NCBI RefSeq assembly: GCF_013256625.1
Contig: NZ_CP053908.1
Span: 4,340,001 to 4,404,000 of the forward strand
Reading direction: 5' to 3'
Origin: Hymenobacter sp. BRD128
Lineage (GTDB): Bacteria > Bacteroidota > Bacteroidia > Cytophagales > Hymenobacteraceae
Length of the DNA: 64,000 nt
A program made the translations under genes and the position numbers. This document shows, piece after piece, positions 1-8,293 of this stretch. Positions within the stretch are counted from its first letter, which is position 1; each line of letters begins with the position of its first letter. Under the pieces are notes generated by a model, which was not told where the DNA came from, searched no databases, and worked only from the letters and a program-made list of their open reading frames with translations.

Positions 1-194
1 TGGGCCGCCGTGAGCCGGCCGGGCCGATAGATTTCGCCGCTGGTCGTGGCCCGGCCGTTGAACTTATCGGCATAGTACGAGCCCTGCCCCGACTCAGTGA
101 ACGCTGATTTGCTGGTTCCGCAGGAAGCTAATCCGATTGCGAATAAGCTGACAAAGAATGAGCTGCGCAAGCTGCTAGTTGGGGCTTTGTGCAT
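1..194 (-). CDS. rlpA: RlpA-like septal ring lipoprotein, N-terminal part (runs off the window)
   Basis: The reading frame begins at an ATG on the minus strand and leaves the window at base 1, so only about 64 codons are seen. It starts with a hydrophobic signal segment ending in a lipobox (LASC, Cys at residue 25), so the protein should be a lipoprotein. The mature part opens with GSYYADKFNGR, then TSGEIY, then LTAA, the start of the double-psi beta-barrel of rare lipoprotein A proteins. In that family the domain binds or cleaves peptidoglycan at the division site; that role is inferred here. A second in-frame ATG lies five codons upstream (base 209), closer to an AGGA stretch, so the exact start is uncertain. 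The catalytic part lies outside the window. Confidence 0.8.
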   Translation of the reverse strand, partial: MHKAPTSSLRSSFFVSLFAIGLASCGTSKSAFTESGQGSYYADKFNGRATTSGEIYRPGRLTAA

Positions 195-292
195 AATTAT
201 GAAATTCATTTTTCCTTCACGCGGGGTATCGAAATAAAAGCTCATCTTTCGGCCGAAATTCATTTTTTCTCAATTCCCCCCTCACACTACCC

Positions 293-508
293 ATGAAAAA
301 TACCTTGAAACTCGCCGCTGGCCTTGCTCTGTCGGGTCTGTTCTTCACTGCCCACGCCCAAACTACTCCTATGAAAGAGGGTAGCAAAATGGAAGAGAAG
401 AAGGAAGGCAAAATGGAAGAGAAAAAAGAAGAGAAGATGCACGGCAAAATGCACGGCAAAATGCACAAAGGCAAGATGGCCGGCGAAAAGATGAAGGCCA
501 AAATGTAG
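293..508 (+). CDS. Small secreted Met/Lys/Glu/His-rich repeat protein
   Basis: The 71-residue product has a clear signal peptide with a likely cut after AHA at residue 22. The mature 49 residues are almost only Met, Lys, Glu, Gly and His. The dipeptide KM occurs eight times at a spacing of about three to eight residues, first within an acidic part (KMEEKKEG type), then within a His part (KMHG, KMHG, KMHKG). No known domain is visible. Regularly spaced Met and His in a periplasmic peptide suggests soft-metal (copper or silver) binding, but this is inference and a purely structural or nucleic-acid role is possible. It stands alone, convergent with the GH25 gene only 8 bp downstream. The base composition in the repeat is purine-rich and unlike the neighbours. 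Confidence 0.75.
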   Translation: MKNTLKLAAGLALSGLFFTAHAQTTPMKEGSKMEEKKEGKMEEKKEEKMHGKMHGKMHKGKMAGEKMKAKM

Positions 509-516
509 GGCTGCGG

Positions 517-1458
517 TTAGCGCCGCACCAGTTCGGCCGCCCGGTTCAGCAGCTTGCGAAAGCTGCCGGGCCGGGCGGCCTTTTTTGGCACTGCGGCGGG
601 CGGCGGGCTCGCCAGCGGCGGCACGGGCGCCACCCGCAGCGCCTGCAAGGCCGCGTAGCTGCCTTGAAACACATTAAAATCGACGGTGCCCCGAATGCCG
701 GGCACGTAGGCCTCGTCGGAATGCTGCCAGATAATCCAGCGCTCGGCGGGCAGGGCGGGGCGCTCGACCTCGTAGTGGGCTAGCCACAGCGGGTAGTCGT
801 CGAAGTGCCCGGCCAGGTAATGGCGGTAGAAGGTATAGTTGGAGTACAGGATGGGCCGCACGTGGTAGTGTGCCTCCACGGCCTCCAGCCACTGGCGGAT
901 TTCGCGCCGCAGTTCGGCCACGTCGTGAAAGCGCGGCGCCTCTACGTCGAGCACCGGCGGCAGGTCGCCGGGCCGGATGGGCACCGTCTGGATAAACAGG
1001 CTAGCCTGTTCGCTGCCGTCGCGGTTGGGCTGAAAATAATGATAAGCGCCGCTCAGGATGCCGGCCGCCCGCGCCTCGCGCCAGTTGCGCTGGAAGCGCG
1101 CATCGCGCAGGGTAGCCCCTTCGCTAGCCTTGATAAAGGCAAACCGCACGTGCTGCCGCGCCACCTCGGGCCAGTCGATGCGGCCCTGGTAGGCCGATAC
1201 GTCGATGCCGTGCACCGAGTAGCCGGCCAGCAGCGGCGTGCTTTCGCGGCCCGTGAGGTAGCGCGTGGTGAGCGTGGCCCAGGTGCGCCGGGCATAGCGA
1301 TTGAGCTGGCGCTGGTGGCGCAGGTAGTAGGTGCCGCCCAGCAGCCCCAGCAGCAGCCCGGCCAGTACCCAGCGCCGCCAGCGCCCGCGCGGGGTTGGCG
1401 GCGGCGCGGTAGCCGGAGCAGCAGACAGAGGCGAAGCAGGCATGGGCATGGGCAGCAA
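517..1458 (-). CDS. Membrane-anchored GH25 lysozyme-like muramidase
   Basis: The 313-residue protein has a short basic/Pro-rich N-terminus, one membrane segment (about residues 29-46), then a glycoside hydrolase family 25 domain. Family hallmarks are HGIDVSAYQG (83-92), the strand FAFIKASEG (107-114), GAYHYF (137-142) and the acidic pair DVE (171-173) that carries catalytic acids in GH25. GH25 enzymes cleave the glycan of peptidoglycan; this one should act in the periplasm while held in the inner membrane. The C-terminal 40 residues are basic and Pro/Ala-rich. The start is uncertain because Met codons cluster at residues 1, 4 and 6. It is convergent with the small secreted protein and divergent from the VF530-like gene. 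Confidence 0.88.
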   Translation of the reverse strand: MLPMPMPASPLSAAPATAPPPTPRGRWRRWVLAGLLLGLLGGTYYLRHQRQLNRYARRTWATLTTRYLTGRESTPLLAGYSVHGIDVSAYQGRIDWPEVARQHVRFAFIKASEGATLRDARFQRNWREARAAGILSGAYHYFQPNRDGSEQASLFIQTVPIRPGDLPPVLDVEAPRFHDVAELRREIRQWLEAVEAHYHVRPILYSNYTFYRHYLAGHFDDYPLWLAHYEVERPALPAERWIIWQHSDEAYVPGIRGTVDFNVFQGSYAALQALRVAPVPPLASPPPAAVPKKAARPGSFRKLLNRAAELVRR

Positions 1459-1564
1459 GCCAAAAATAACGCACGGCCCGCCGCCCGGCGTATGCCGGCC
1501 GGGGCCGTAGCTTGCACTGATAAAGCCGCTAGGCTTAGTGCTGGTTCATTTTCTGCTATTGCTT

Positions 1565-1825
1565 ATGCCCGATGCTCGTGATGCTAACGGTCACTTAATC
1601 CGCGAATTACACGGCGTTACGCTGGCTTCTATCCTGGAATATCTGGTGGCGCACTACGGTTTTGCGGGCCTCGATGCGCGCCTCAAGCTCAATTGTTTTG
1701 CCGTCAACCCGAGTGTGAAATCGAGCCTTACCTTCCTGCGGCGCACGTCCTGGGCGCGGGCCAAAGTCGAAGACCTGTACGTGTGCCTGCGCACGGCCGA
1801 GGTGCTGGGCCGGCCCTTGCCTTAG
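1565..1825 (+). CDS. VF530-like (DUF2132) small protein
   Basis: About 86 residues. The core HGVTLASILEYLV, then CFAVNPSVKSSLTFLRRT and WARAKVEDLY, matches my memory of the VF530/DUF2132 family, a small helical fold suggested to bind DNA; the function is not established. I place the start at the ATG at 1565 because the upstream in-frame part (from 1538) is a hydrophobic run outside the family. Next gene begins 27 bp after the stop on the same strand, so the two may be cotranscribed. Confidence 0.8.
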   Translation: MPDARDANGHLIRELHGVTLASILEYLVAHYGFAGLDARLKLNCFAVNPSVKSSLTFLRRTSWARAKVEDLYVCLRTAEVLGRPLP

Positions 1826-1852
1826 CCGCATCGTCTTGTCTTCTCTGCACCC

Positions 1853-2176
1853 ATGGCCGACTTACGCGAAAAATCGGGGCCGCTAGCCCTGCTAGTGGGG
1901 CTGGCCGGCTTTATAGCTTTTGAGGTCGGCGCCTTCTACCTGCTCAGCTTTGCCACGGCGGGCCTGGGCGAAACCAATCAGTACCAGGCCCATAATACCA
2001 TCGTCAGCAACTGGGTCAAGACGGTGACCTTCCTGGTGCTGCACCTGGCGCTGGTGCTGGCGGCCGTGCTGGTGCTCAGCAACCGGCTGCCGCGCCGCTA
2101 CCGGGGCCAGCTCGTGGGCTGGCTGCTGCTGAGCTTGCTGGTGGGGTTCGGGCTACTCATTCCGCTGTTTTATTGA
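1853..2176 (+). CDS. Small three-span membrane protein, unknown
   Basis: The 107-residue product has three hydrophobic segments (about residues 11-34, 57-76, 86-106) separated by a polar loop with YQAHNTIVSNW and a short basic turn RLPRRYRG. I do not recognise a family. High-GC codon use matches the neighbours, and the ORF follows the VF530-like gene closely on the same strand, so it is probably real and in the same transcript. It is convergent with hsp20. Confidence 0.65.
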   Translation: MADLREKSGPLALLVGLAGFIAFEVGAFYLLSFATAGLGETNQYQAHNTIVSNWVKTVTFLVLHLALVLAAVLVLSNRLPRRYRGQLVGWLLLSLLVGFGLLIPLFY

Positions 2177-2235
2177 ACAGAAATAACAAAGCCCCTGCTC
2201 ATCGCAGAGGCTCTCAAGAGGGTGAAACCAAGGGC

Positions 2236-2296
2236 GCCGGTCGGTCCCGGCGTTATCGCGGAGGAAGAAAGTGGCCGGTCGGTCCCGGCCGTATCG
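2236..2296. repeat. Two direct copies of a short GC-rich hairpin
   Basis: The stretch 2236-2258 recurs at 2274-2296 with 21 of 23 identical bases, 38 bp apart. Each copy can fold as GCCGG-loop-CCGGC. They lie between the stop codons of two convergent genes, where transcription termination would be expected, and are followed at about 2300-2320 by another GC-rich palindrome that overlaps the end of the hsp20 gene. No poly-T tail is present, so a terminator role is only a guess. Confidence 0.5.
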
Positions 2297-2310
2297 ACGG
2301 GCCGGGCAGC

Positions 2311-2700
2311 CTAGCTGCCCGGCTGAATGTCAATCTCGCGGGGCTGGCTAGCCTCCGCATCGCGAAACGGGATGGCCACGCGCAGCTCCCCGTTGTCGTG
2401 AGTGGCGTTGATGCCCGTCAGGTCAAGGTTATGGGGCAGGTCGAGTGTTTGCACGAAGAGCGGCGCGGCCAGCTGGTCCTCGGGCGTATGGCGGAACTCG
2501 CCATACACGGTGAGCTTGCTGTCTTTGAGCACCACGTGAAAGCTTTCGGCCGGCACGCTGGGCATGGCCACGTGCAGCACCACCCCCTTGGGTCGCTCGT
2601 TCACGCGCAACTTGGGCTGGGCCACGCCGCCGCCGATAGTGTTCAGCAAATCGAGCTGGGGGGCGATAGTACGGATAAATTCGCGGCTGATAAGTTTCAT
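2311..2700 (-). CDS. Hsp20/alpha-crystallin family small heat-shock protein
   Basis: The 129-residue product has an alpha-crystallin domain: a beta-rich run (KGVVLHVAMPSVPAESFHVVL at about 38-58), then KLTVYGEF (62-69), and the late signature GELRVAIPF (104-112). The C-terminal tail is short and ends soon after an EIDIQ segment that may take the place of the IxI anchoring motif. Family members are ATP-independent holdases that bind unfolding proteins in the cytoplasm. The gene is monocistronic and convergent with the membrane protein gene. I see no CIRCE-type operator or perfect promoter in the 200 bp upstream. Confidence 0.85.
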   Translation of the reverse strand: MKLISREFIRTIAPQLDLLNTIGGGVAQPKLRVNERPKGVVLHVAMPSVPAESFHVVLKDSKLTVYGEFRHTPEDQLAAPLFVQTLDLPHNLDLTGINATHDNGELRVAIPFRDAEASQPREIDIQPGS

Positions 2701-2899
2701 AACAACGAGCCTTAGTAGTGGCTTCGGGTCTGTTTAATCAAACCCCGTACCAGCTTCCACAAAGCTCCGGGCGCACTGGCTTTCAGTCGTTATGACTGCT
2801 TTCTATCCAGTCAGTTACCCCGAAAGTGACACCCTGGCCGAAAGTCCGCCGAAGTGGCAGAAAGCGCAACACAAAGCCGGTGCTTCGCACCTACTTTCG

Positions 2900-4801
2900 T
2901 TAGAACCGGCTCGTCAAACCAAAGTGAATCTTCGAGTTAGTCAGCGAGAACGTCGTATTCAGAAACTCCGACCGGCCCACCGAGTACACAAACTGAAACA
3001 GGCCGGCCGCCGTGCGAAAGCTGAGGCCGGCACCCAGCCCGGTGGGCGAATCGAGGGCGTGGGTGCTGCGCTGGGTAGTAGTAAAAGTGTAGGCTTGCAG
3101 CACCGCCTGGTCGGCAAAAACGAACACGTAGCCCTCGGGACCGGTAAACTGCCGCAGCTCGATGGTGCCCACGCCGTAGGCATTGGTGTAGAACTGGTTT
3201 TCTTGGAAGCCGCGCAGCGAGTTGAGGCCCCCTAGCCGGAACAGGTCGTTGAGGAAAAACTGCTGGTTGAACAAGCCCTCGCCGCGCGCCCGCACCAGCA
3301 GCACCCCCTGCCGGCCCAGCGCCCAATAGCGCTCGGCCCGCCCACTAAAGCTGTACTGCGTCGAGCGCAGGGCTACGCCGTCGTAAAGCGCCTCATTGAT
3401 AGAGGCATTGCGCCGGATGGTCTTGGTGCCCACGCCGCCCTGCGCACTGAGAAACAGCCCCCGGTGCGGAAAATACAGGTCGTCGAGGTTGGCCCGCGAG
3501 TAGCCCAGGCCGTAGGAATTGTATTCCGAATCGACATAGTTGGGCAGGGTGCCGAGCTGGGCGTAGGCCGCGCTGTCGAGCAGCAGGCGCGAGCTGCGCT
3601 GCTCGGCAAAGAACGTGAGCCGGCCCGCCCGCGCCGTGGGGTAGCTCACCTGAAGGCGCGGCCGGATGGTGAGGTAATTACCCGTTTGCTTATACAAATT
3701 AAACGTGCCGCCCACTTCGAGCGGCGTGCCGAAAATATTAGGGTGCAAGTAGCTGGCATCCAAGAGCTGCGAGGTGGCGTCGGTCTTGCGCCACTGCAAG
3801 CCCACCTGCTTGCCGCCGCCGCGCAGGTTGCGCAGGTTGATGGTCACATCGCCCGTAAACTGCACGCCGCTAGCCCCGTTGCTATTGGGCAGCAGCCCCA
3901 CAATGGCATCGAACTGGTTGGATGGCCGCTCGTCGAGCAACAGGTACACCCGCGCCCGGTTCTTGGCAAAGCGCACCTCAGGCTCGGCGCGCAGGCGCAC
4001 GTAGGGCAGCTGGCGCAGCAGGGCAGCGGCGGCGGCCACGCGCTGCTGGCTATAAGGTTGGCCGGGGGTAAGCTGCAGATATTTAGTGAGAAAGCGCTTC
4101 TTGGTTTTGCTGCTGCCCACTATTTGCAGCGAGTCGAAATACACGGCCGGCCCCCGCTTGAGCACCACCCGGCCCGCGATATCGCGCCCGCTCATGCGCA
4201 GCGAGTCAATGCCCACGGTGGCAAACGGATAGCCCTGATTCTCAGCTTCCGTGAGCACGCGCTCCTGCAGGGCTGCCCAGTCGGCCGGGTGCCAGGGCGT
4301 GCGGCGGAAGAACTTTTCGCGGTAGCCGGCGCGGGTCAGCAGGCCGTCGCCGAGGTTGCCGTTGTGCAGGTACGCCCAGCGAAACTGCTCGCCCACGTAG
4401 AGGCGCACGCGCACCGTGTCGCGGCCCCAGTGCAGCTCATCGGCCGAGGCGGTGAGGTAGGCGTCGGCTTGCAGGGCCAGCACCAGCTCGCGCACCGTGC
4501 GCAGGGCCGTGAGCGAGTCGGGCACCGTGGCGCGCGGATGCAGGCGGCGTACCAGCGCCCGGCCAGCTGGCTCAACGTCAATTTTCAAGCTGCGGGTCCG
4601 GCTCAGCTGGCGCGCGGCCGGGCCTGCCGGGGCCATCGGCGCAGGGCTAGCCCGCGGCGGCAGGGGCGGGGAGGCTAGCCCCGGCGCATTAGGCACGGCC
4701 ACGCCCGGCCCGGCATCGGGCGTTTGGGCGCGCGCCAGCCCGGCGCCCAGGAGCAGCACCAGCCAGCAGCCGCGCAAAAACAAGGTAGCGAGTCGGGCCA
4801 T
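2900..4801 (-). CDS. Omp85/BamA-TamA family outer membrane protein
   Basis: The 633-residue precursor has a signal peptide cut after about residue 25 (ARA|Q), a Pro-rich linker (to about 60), POTRA-like repeats (about 75-300) and a C-terminal beta-barrel ending in Phe (LTSRF), typical of outer membrane barrels. The barrel carries SLRGFQENQFY near residue 525, matching the conserved RGF lid loop of the Omp85 family. Such proteins insert or translocate proteins at the outer membrane; at 633 residues with few POTRA repeats this is more like a TamA/accessory Omp85 protein than the essential BamA. It is divergent from hemW over 124 bp and stands alone. Confidence 0.87.
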   Translation of the reverse strand: MARLATLFLRGCWLVLLLGAGLARAQTPDAGPGVAVPNAPGLASPPLPPRASPAPMAPAGPAARQLSRTRSLKIDVEPAGRALVRRLHPRATVPDSLTALRTVRELVLALQADAYLTASADELHWGRDTVRVRLYVGEQFRWAYLHNGNLGDGLLTRAGYREKFFRRTPWHPADWAALQERVLTEAENQGYPFATVGIDSLRMSGRDIAGRVVLKRGPAVYFDSLQIVGSSKTKKRFLTKYLQLTPGQPYSQQRVAAAAALLRQLPYVRLRAEPEVRFAKNRARVYLLLDERPSNQFDAIVGLLPNSNGASGVQFTGDVTINLRNLRGGGKQVGLQWRKTDATSQLLDASYLHPNIFGTPLEVGGTFNLYKQTGNYLTIRPRLQVSYPTARAGRLTFFAEQRSSRLLLDSAAYAQLGTLPNYVDSEYNSYGLGYSRANLDDLYFPHRGLFLSAQGGVGTKTIRRNASINEALYDGVALRSTQYSFSGRAERYWALGRQGVLLVRARGEGLFNQQFFLNDLFRLGGLNSLRGFQENQFYTNAYGVGTIELRQFTGPEGYVFVFADQAVLQAYTFTTTQRSTHALDSPTGLGAGLSFRTAAGLFQFVYSVGRSEFLNTTFSLTNSKIHFGLTSRF

Positions 4802-4925
4802 CGTTGGGAGAGCAAACGCGCCGGGCGGTTTTTAATTTCAGGAGCCCGATTTTTGTTGAATTCGGAGCGAACGATGGCTGTTATGAGCTATTCGCACCCG
4901 CAAAAATCGCGCTTTCCACTCACTC

Positions 4926-6080
4926 ATGCCCGGCCTCTACCTTCACATTCCGTTTTGCAAGCAGGCCTGCCACTACTGCGACTTCCACTTCAGCACTTCG
5001 CTCGGGTTGAAAGGGCCGTTTGTGGAGGCGTTGGTGCAGGAAATGGCGCTGCGCCAAACTTACCTGCCCGACCCGGCCGCGCCGCTCGAAACTATTTACT
5101 TCGGCGGCGGCACGCCTTCGCTGCTCACGGGCGATGAGCTAGCCCGCATTTTTGAGGCCATTCATAACTACTTTCCGGTAGCGCCGCAGGCGGAGATTAC
5201 CCTCGAAGCTAACCCCGACGACCTTAGTCCCGCCAAGCTGGCCGAGCTGGCCGCCTCGCCCATCAACCGCCTCAGCATTGGGCTGCAAAGCTTCCACGAG
5301 CCGCACTTGCGGCTCATGAACCGCGCGCACTCGGCCCAGGAGTCGGGCCAGGCAGTGCGGGCCGCGCAGGCGGCGGGCTTCGAAAACATCTCGATTGACT
5401 TGATTTACGGCGTGCCGGCCCCCAGCCACGATAGCTGGCAGGAAGACCTGGCTAGGCTCTTTGCCCTGAACGTGCCCCACGTGTCGGCCTACGCGCTCAC
5501 CATTGAGCCCGATACGGCCTTCGGGCGAAGGCTGAAAAAAGGCACCTTCGTGGCGCCGCCCGACGAATTTGTGGCCACGCAGTTTGAAATGCTGCTGAGC
5601 CAGCTGCGGGCCAATGGCTACGAGCAGTACGAAATCAGCAACTTCTGCCGGCCCGGCCGCGAGAGCCGCCACAACTCAAACTACTGGCGCGGCGTGCCTT
5701 ACCTGGGGCTGGGGCCGAGCGCGCACTCCTTCGATGGCCGCAGCCGCCAGTACGCGGTGGCCAACAACCCGCAGTACGTAGCCGCCGTGCTCGAGCGCGG
5801 CGAAGTGCCGGCCACCGTGGAGCAGCTTTCGCCCCTCGACCAGGCCAATGAATACCTGCTCACCACCCTGCGCACCAGCCGGGGCTGCGACCTGGCGCAT
5901 CTGCGCGACGCGCTGGGCCTCAACCTGCTAGCCGGGCGTGCCGACTACCTGGCTAGCCTCACGGCCCAGGGCATGGCTACGCTGGAAGGCGACGTGCTGC
6001 GCCTCACCGATGCCGGCAAGCTGCTGGCCGACCACATCACGCTCGAACTATTTGCCGCCGCGCCGGCCGCTGCGGCGTAG
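4926..6080 (+). CDS. hemW: Radical SAM heme chaperone HemW
   Basis: The 384-residue product begins almost directly with the radical-SAM cluster motif CxxxCxYC (Cys 11, 15, 18, in IPFCKQACHYCDFHF), followed by the GGGTPS motif (60-65). The YCDFHF context and the C-terminal HemN-like domain identify the HemW group, formerly mis-annotated as coproporphyrinogen III oxidase. HemW is a cytoplasmic chaperone that hands heme to apoproteins; it lacks the extra N-terminal residues needed for HemN activity. Length fits the family. It is followed 61 bp later by an unknown gene and then by a hydrolase that overlaps that gene, so the three may form an operon. Confidence 0.93.
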   Translation: MPGLYLHIPFCKQACHYCDFHFSTSLGLKGPFVEALVQEMALRQTYLPDPAAPLETIYFGGGTPSLLTGDELARIFEAIHNYFPVAPQAEITLEANPDDLSPAKLAELAASPINRLSIGLQSFHEPHLRLMNRAHSAQESGQAVRAAQAAGFENISIDLIYGVPAPSHDSWQEDLARLFALNVPHVSAYALTIEPDTAFGRRLKKGTFVAPPDEFVATQFEMLLSQLRANGYEQYEISNFCRPGRESRHNSNYWRGVPYLGLGPSAHSFDGRSRQYAVANNPQYVAAVLERGEVPATVEQLSPLDQANEYLLTTLRTSRGCDLAHLRDALGLNLLAGRADYLASLTAQGMATLEGDVLRLTDAGKLLADHITLELFAAAPAAAA

Positions 6081-6141
6081 CTTGCGGCGGCGGCCGGGCG
6101 GGCCGCCGGTTTCCTTCGTCCCACCTTTCCCCTGCACAGCC

Positions 6142-6558
6142 GTGAAGCTTTTGAGCGATGCCCTGGTCAGCAACGACGACTTTTTTGTGGAGCAAATCCA
6201 GCTCACGGCCATCGTCTTCGACAATACTGACGACGTAACCGTCTGGGCCACCACGTTTCGCGACGACGATGACCATTTTTTCCACCTCGGCCTGCCTTTT
6301 CAAGCCCTCGATACCTTGCTGCGCGTGGCCGGCGACCGCGCCGAAACCCTGGCCGAAGAAGTAGCCGATGCCCTCGCCACCACCGAGCAATGGCCCTGCC
6401 TGCTCGAATACACCAGCGAAGAAAGTCCGCCCGTGGCGCTGCCCGGCGTGGCCCTCAAGCTGGCCGTCACTTTCCCGGCCGATGCCGACGAGGCCGACGA
6501 CCCGCAGCCCCATAATATCTTCTACCTCGAAGGTATCTACGCCCGGCTAGCCCCGTGA
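6142..6558 (+). CDS. Acidic protein of unknown function in the hemW operon
   Basis: About 138 residues from a GTG start at 6142 (in-frame upstream sequence is an out-of-frame shadow of hemW). The protein is strongly acidic, with runs such as FDNTDD, FRDDDDHFF and ADADEADD, and has no membrane segment or signal. I do not recognise a family. The stop codon overlaps the GTG start of the next gene in a GTGA arrangement, which indicates translational coupling with the hydrolase. Confidence 0.7.
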   Translation: MKLLSDALVSNDDFFVEQIQLTAIVFDNTDDVTVWATTFRDDDDHFFHLGLPFQALDTLLRVAGDRAETLAEEVADALATTEQWPCLLEYTSEESPPVALPGVALKLAVTFPADADEADDPQPHNIFYLEGIYARLAP

Positions 6559-7202
6559 GCCCAGCGTGGTACCTCATTCCGGGCCTGGGGGCCGATGAGC
6601 GCGTGTTTCGGCGCCTGCGCCTAACGGGCACCGTGCACGTGCTGAACTGGCTAGCCCCGCAGTCGCCCACCGAGCCGCTGGCCCACTACGCCGCCCGCCT
6701 GGCCGAGGCCGTGCCCGCCGATATGTCCTGCTGGCTGGTGGGTGTGTCGTTTGGCGGGCTGCTGGCGCAGGAAATAGCCCGGCTGCGGCCGCTGGCCCGG
6801 GTGGTGCTCGTTTCCAGCCTGGGTAGCCCATCCGACCTGCCGCCCCTGCTGCGGCTGGCGGGCGCTACGGGGCTACATCATTTGGTACCCTTCGGCCTGC
6901 TAAAGTGGCTGCCTCGGCTGGCCCAATGGTTTTTTGGGGCGCGGGGCGGCACCGAATACCGCCTGCTGCGCCAGATACTGCGCGATACTGACCCGGCTTT
7001 CGCCCGGTGGGCTACCACGCAGCTGCTCGCCTGGCGCGGCCCCGGCTTGCCCAGCGCCGTGCGCCTGCACGGCACCCGCGACCGCCTGCTACCAGCCGGG
7101 GCGGCCCGCATCGACTACCTGGTGCCCGGCGCCGGGCATTTCCTCATCGTGAGCCACGCGGCCCAGGTAAGTCAGGTACTCAGTTCTCGACTCGAGAATT
7201 AA
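6555..7202 (+). CDS. Alpha/beta hydrolase
   Basis: The 215-residue protein has an oxyanion-type loop IPGLGADE (8-15), the nucleophile elbow GVSFGG with Ser 65, and a late His in GAGHFLIVSH that completes a catalytic triad. The substrate is not evident; the short length and missing lid suggest a small esterase or thioesterase-like enzyme. It starts with GTG inside the stop codon of the preceding gene. Its end marks the edge of normal high-GC sequence: the next gene is AT-rich and probably acquired. Confidence 0.82.
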   Translation: MSPAWYLIPGLGADERVFRRLRLTGTVHVLNWLAPQSPTEPLAHYAARLAEAVPADMSCWLVGVSFGGLLAQEIARLRPLARVVLVSSLGSPSDLPPLLRLAGATGLHHLVPFGLLKWLPRLAQWFFGARGGTEYRLLRQILRDTDPAFARWATTQLLAWRGPGLPSAVRLHGTRDRLLPAGAARIDYLVPGAGHFLIVSHAAQVSQVLSSRLEN

Positions 7203-7261
7203 AAGCTTTTCAAGGACCTCTCCGATACTATAAGTCACCTGACGAACGCTCCTTACGGTAC

Positions 7262-7269
7262 TATCTTTG
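7262..7269 (+). promoter_or_regulatory. Bacteroidota -7 box TATCTTTG ahead of the GT8 gene
   Basis: TATCTTTG fits the TAnnTTTG consensus exactly and lies 33 bp before the ATG at 7303. No good TTTG element is seen 19-21 bp upstream. The box suggests that the acquired gene has, or gained, a promoter usable by the host. Confidence 0.5.
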
Positions 7270-7302
7270 TCAAGTTCTCGAGCGCTAAGAAAAATAAAAA
7301 AT

Positions 7303-8238
7303 ATGATTATTAATATAGCTGTTGCATTTGATAAGGAATATCTTCCTCCTTTTCATGCTTTATTGGCTTCTGTTTTTGAGAATAATAAGCAGGATACTAT
7401 AGCAGTTCATGCTATTGCTACTGGTATAAGTGACTTCGATAAAGAAGAAATTAATCAATTTGCCGAAAATAACAATTCCATTGTCAAATTTTACACTATA
7501 GAAAAAAGCTTCGTCGATAAGCTTTTTATTCATAAAGAAAGTCATTTCAAATCTTTGGCAATCTTTTACAGATTATTTTTTCCATTATTAGTCGAAGAAA
7601 GTCTGAAAAATTTAGTGTACTTAGACGTTGATACTATTGTTATAAAAAGCCTTCGAGAGCTAGCTAGCACCGATACAGGTTCGTATCCTGTTGGCGCCGT
7701 AACCGATGCTTGGCCTTACGACCATTCGTACCTCAATATTTATGATGAGGAAGGGTACTTCAACTCTGGTGTATTGCTTATCAACGTTCAAAATTGGCGA
7801 AATCAACGAGTTACCGAGCGTGCATTGGAATTTATGCATGAAAACCCTGAAAAATGCATTGCTATGCCCGACCAAGATGCGCTAAATGGAGTGCTGGTTA
7901 ATAATTGGAAAAAGTTGAGCAATAGATATAATTTACAATTCAATTACATTCCCAATCCTATTTCTAAAACTGCTATACCTGCTCTGCTCTCCGACAAAGT
8001 GATTATACATTTTACTACAGGCAATAAGCCATGGCTTGTGGAGTGTGCTAATCGGCTAAAGTTCTTATATTACTTTTATTTGAAGAAAAGCCCATATGCT
8101 ACCAAAGGAAAGTACACAGACCGTATAGTGAATAAAGCGCAACTAATGCGTATTCTAAAATTCAAACTTAATAATTTTTATACTGATAATGAATTACTAT
8201 CTAAGAGTTGGCGACGCATTAAGACTTTACTACAATAA
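7303..8238 (+). CDS. Glycosyltransferase family 8 protein, AT-rich and probably acquired
   Basis: The 311-residue protein matches GT8 (galactosyl/glucosyltransferases of LPS or cell-surface glycans): an N-terminal INIAVAFD strand, the metal-binding DxD in YLDVDTIV (DVD at 108-110), the acceptor-side YFNSGVLLI (152-160), a DQDALN segment near 195, and a late HFTTGNKPW motif that holds the third metal ligand. The start is the ATG at 7303; upstream in-frame sequence lies in the promoter. Codon use is AT-rich (many AAT, ATT, AAA), in sharp contrast to all neighbours, and the GCTAGCC motif common elsewhere is missing. It is followed within 30 bp by an IS630 end. Acceptor sugar is unknown. Confidence 0.88.
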   Translation: MIINIAVAFDKEYLPPFHALLASVFENNKQDTIAVHAIATGISDFDKEEINQFAENNNSIVKFYTIEKSFVDKLFIHKESHFKSLAIFYRLFFPLLVEESLKNLVYLDVDTIVIKSLRELASTDTGSYPVGAVTDAWPYDHSYLNIYDEEGYFNSGVLLINVQNWRNQRVTERALEFMHENPEKCIAMPDQDALNGVLVNNWKKLSNRYNLQFNYIPNPISKTAIPALLSDKVIIHFTTGNKPWLVECANRLKFLYYFYLKKSPYATKGKYTDRIVNKAQLMRILKFKLNNFYTDNELLSKSWRRIKTLLQ

Positions 8239-8261
8239 AGGGCGCCAGCTTAGTATTATCC

Positions 8262-8293
8262 CAGCATATAGCGGATTCATGAACGGTGTACGT
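8262..8293 (+). repeat. IS630 terminal inverted repeat, left end
   Basis: Pairs with the right end at 9264-9296. Shared parts are TATAG(C/T)GGATT and GAACGGTGTA, separated by three differing bases. It begins about 25 bp after the GT8 stop codon. Confidence 0.75.

Noticed and set aside
3464..4678. 404-codon plus-strand frame opposite the Omp85 gene
   Set aside because: Shadow of the Omp85 gene; no signal or domain.
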